Assembly (NCBI GenBank): GCA_963676655.2
Contig: CAXXKX010000003.1
Span: 372,001-436,000 of the forward strand
Origin: G963676655 sp963676655
GTDB taxonomy: Bacteria; Verrucomicrobiota; Lentisphaeria; Victivallales; Victivallaceae
Length of the DNA stretch: 64,000 bases
Direction of reading: 5' to 3'
The notes below the pieces were generated by a model, which was not told where the DNA came from, ran no database searches, and saw only the letters and a list, made by a program, of their open reading frames with translations. Below are positions 62,167 to 64,000 of the stretch, in pieces. A program made the position numbers and the translations under genes. Each line of letters opens with the position of its first letter. Within the stretch, counting starts at the first letter, position 1.

Positions 62167-64000
62167 TTACTGCTCCTGAGCAATAGCACACTTCAAATCG
62201 GCAAGACTCATTTTTGTGTCAGATGAGATCACATAGACAGGTTGCCAGATTCCTCCCATGCCAACCCGGTTGTAAACCCTGACCGCAAGCAAGTTCTCCT
62301 TGCCGGGCTTAAGCATGGAGGTCACATCCAACATGAACGGCGCATCGTAGATCTTGGCAGGAGTCAAGCCGGTAGCCTTGCAGGAGTGGTCTAAAATTTC
62401 AGTTCCATTGAGATAGACATAAGCATCTTCGTCGACAGCGCTGAAATACAGGTAAAGATATTTACCGGCAAACCCGTCCGGCAACTTAAGCTCTTGCCTG
62501 TACCAGGCGTACATCGGGGCTTTGTTAGAAAATCCTTGTTTCCCCCAGCCGCAGCCCAGGTCTGTCCGGCACTTACCCCAGTTGCTGTCGTTGAGACCAG
62601 GCGCAAAATATTTATTGCCGATTCCCTGGTTATTCTCGTCCTGAGAAAATTTCCAGTATGCTGGAAGACGTAAAACATTCGCCTTTCTCATTTCAATACC
62701 GATACGCGCAAGAAACTGCCGGCTGTCCTCAGGTTTCAAACTGACTCCCTTGCGCCAGGACGCGATCAGCTTATCAATCGGGGTCCACAAATTAAGATGA
62801 GTTACCTTCTCCCTCTTTGCCACTTTTTCAAATCTATCAAGGATTGTATAGAATTGTTTCAGTTGGCTGGGATTTTCAGGTTTATTCTTTACAAGCTGCA
62901 CCAGATAGATGTACTGGACCGGCAACTCTGCCCTTTCCACCCGACGCAACGTTTCTTCATTTGAAGCGAGTTTCCGGGCCTGGGCAAACAGCGCCAGCGA
63001 TTCATTGATGAATTCTTTTGTATATATCGGGTTCTCCATCGGAAAGATGGGATCATAAGCTTTCAACTGGTCTTTTTTCGTTTCCCACGAGTCCCACAAT
63101 AAATCCTGGTATTTCATCACAGGTTCGGCAGATGACCCGAAATAACCATATACGAAGTCACGAATCAACGATTTCGTATCACGGCTGGGATCCCACATCT
63201 GTTTTGCCCAAACCCAGCTTTTCATTAATTCATCCGCCGTACCGAATCCTGTGGTATTATGAAAAACTCCTTTTGCGTTGTGCCTGGAAAAAAAGCGTAT
63301 ATTTGACGCGACCACCTGCATATTCGGTATCGGGGCAAGAGAATGATGATAGTTCGACACATAATCCCAGTAATATATTTGAGCTCCAAGCGCTTCCCAG
63401 CCTTTTGCCAAACGCTTTGCTTTTTCCTGTTGCTCCTGAGGAAGAAATGGTCTGGGAGGCATGCATAGAGCAATTACAACATTATCTCGCGGCCTTACCT
63501 TCTTTGGCGGTGTAGTTGTGTCCATATAGGCAAGCGTTGATACCTTGACGTTTGGAAAATCTTTGGCTATGGCATCCGCAATTTTATTTACGAACATAAT
63601 AAGGGGACCGGCCGCCGATCCCTCGGCATCCGTAATTTTTTTGCAGTCCTTACAACTGCAGGAGGGGAAGCCGTCTTCCTGGGACACGCTGACGAATTTT
63701 GCTCTCGGGTTCCTTTTCAGTTGTCCCTTGACCGCGTCAACGGCTATTTTTAAAACATCCGGGTTGCTTACGCAAATTTGGTGGGTGTTCCGCTTCCCGT
63801 CGTTTTCGGAAAAATACTCAGGATGAGTTTTAAAGAGAGTTTTTGGAATCAACCGGAAGAACGTATGACAATACAATTCGGCGTATTCCATGCTTCCGCC
63901 GTACTCTGCCGGGACGCGCGCCTTGCCGGTGACGATGTAAACCGTAGGCATGGTCCTATTTTGCAGAGACCATACGGAATCCCGGGCAACTATAAATTCC
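62167..64000 (-). CDS. DUF4838 protein with C-terminal beta-sandwich (5' end outside window)
   Basis: The frame stays open through base 64000, upstream of the ATG at 63951 (codons for ARDSVWSLQNRTM precede it), so the true start is beyond the window. About 610 residues are visible. The DUF4838 core shows KTHPEYFSENDGKR, CVSNPDVLKIAVDAV, QEDGFPSCSCKDC with the C-x-C-x2-C triad, and IYYWDYVSNYHHSLAPIPN. The C-terminal ~130 residues are a GH2-type sugar-binding sandwich (YLYLYFSAVDEDAYVYLNG; ENLLAVRVYNRVGMGGIWQP). It is probably secreted like its paralogues, but the signal peptide region is not visible. The UroD-family gene follows after 50 bp. Confidence 0.87.
   Translation of the reverse strand, partial: EFIVARDSVWSLQNRTMPTVYIVTGKARVPAEYGGSMEYAELYCHTFFRLIPKTLFKTHPEYFSENDGKRNTHQICVSNPDVLKIAVDAVKGQLKRNPRAKFVSVSQEDGFPSCSCKDCKKITDAEGSAAGPLIMFVNKIADAIAKDFPNVKVSTLAYMDTTTPPKKVRPRDNVVIALCMPPRPFLPQEQQEKAKRLAKGWEALGAQIYYWDYVSNYHHSLAPIPNMQVVASNIRFFSRHNAKGVFHNTTGFGTADELMKSWVWAKQMWDPSRDTKSLIRDFVYGYFGSSAEPVMKYQDLLWDSWETKKDQLKAYDPIFPMENPIYTKEFINESLALFAQARKLASNEETLRRVERAELPVQYIYLVQLVKNKPENPSQLKQFYTILDRFEKVAKREKVTHLNLWTPIDKLIASWRKGVSLKPEDSRQFLARIGIEMRKANVLRLPAYWKFSQDENNQGIGNKYFAPGLNDSNWGKCRTDLGCGWGKQGFSNKAPMYAWYRQELKLPDGFAGKYLYLYFSAVDEDAYVYLNGTEILDHSCKATGLTPAKIYDAPFMLDVTSMLKPGKENLLAVRVYNRVGMGGIWQPVYVISSDTKMSLADLKCAIAQEQ

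Overview
The window looks like a chromosome segment of a polysaccharide-degrading member of the Lentisphaerota/Verrucomicrobiota group, most like the Victivallales. This rests on gene content: four pseudopilin-like proteins with the FTLIELLVVIAIIAILAS-type N-terminus, four DUF4838 proteins, a DUF4091 protein, Cys-type sulfatases, two PIG-L deacetylases, GntR/LacI hybrid regulators and many intracellular glycosidases. There are no SusC/SusD or TonB-dependent transport genes. No rRNA, tRNA or CRISPR array was seen.

Layout. (1) 1-2778: 3' end of a sulfatase and a TIM-barrel-like protein of unknown role. (2) 2992-16711: GntR-type regulator, pseudopilin, TPR protein, secreted DUF4838 protein, lipoprotein, PIG-L deacetylase, GNAT_C acyltransferase, a 33-codon sulfatase remnant, alpha-L-fucosidase, MFS transporter, sodium/solute symporter, and a convergent AraC regulator. 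(3) 16843-19416: a nested mobile element. A ~230-bp TIR-bounded palindromic element is interrupted by a complete IS4-type insertion sequence with intact 11-bp target duplications. That IS carries 53-bp tandem repeats and a small membrane ORF. (4) 19856-27734: pseudopilin, PIG-L, DUF4838-CBM9-like protein, TPR protein, sialidase-like BNR protein and GH4 enzyme, ending in a terminator. (5) 28109-39515: GntR-type regulator with a consensus promoter, DUF4091 protein, pseudopilin, TIM-barrel glycosidase, FAD oxidoreductase, sulfatase and six-hairpin glycosidase. (6) 39616-50065, minus strand: sulfatase, a 1455-residue esterase/glycosidase, pseudopilin, GH42-like enzyme and their GntR-type regulator. 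Two inverted copies of a 160-bp MITE bracket the last four genes. (7) 50489-64000: tandem class II aldolase (plus strand), then a minus-strand run from a DUF4838 protein (cut by the window edge) through a UroD-family protein, a DUF4838-TPR fusion, a clan-A-like glycosidase, a GH106-like enzyme and a GH78-like enzyme.

How the genes fit together (inference). Secreted DUF4838, DUF4091 and esterase/GH proteins would open a complex, sulfated, acetylated glycan outside the cell. MFS and SSS carriers would import fragments. Cytoplasmic sulfatases, fucosidase, rhamnosidases, sialidase-like, GH4 and GH42 enzymes would finish the job, and a class II aldolase would feed deoxysugar products into central metabolism. 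Pseudopilins occur in four of the carbohydrate loci, and DUF4838 and TPR modules occur both as neighbours and as one fused protein. The most interesting hypothesis here is therefore a repeated pseudopilin + TPR + DUF4838 (+ PIG-L) surface module that pairs a pilus- or T2SS-like component with substrate processing.
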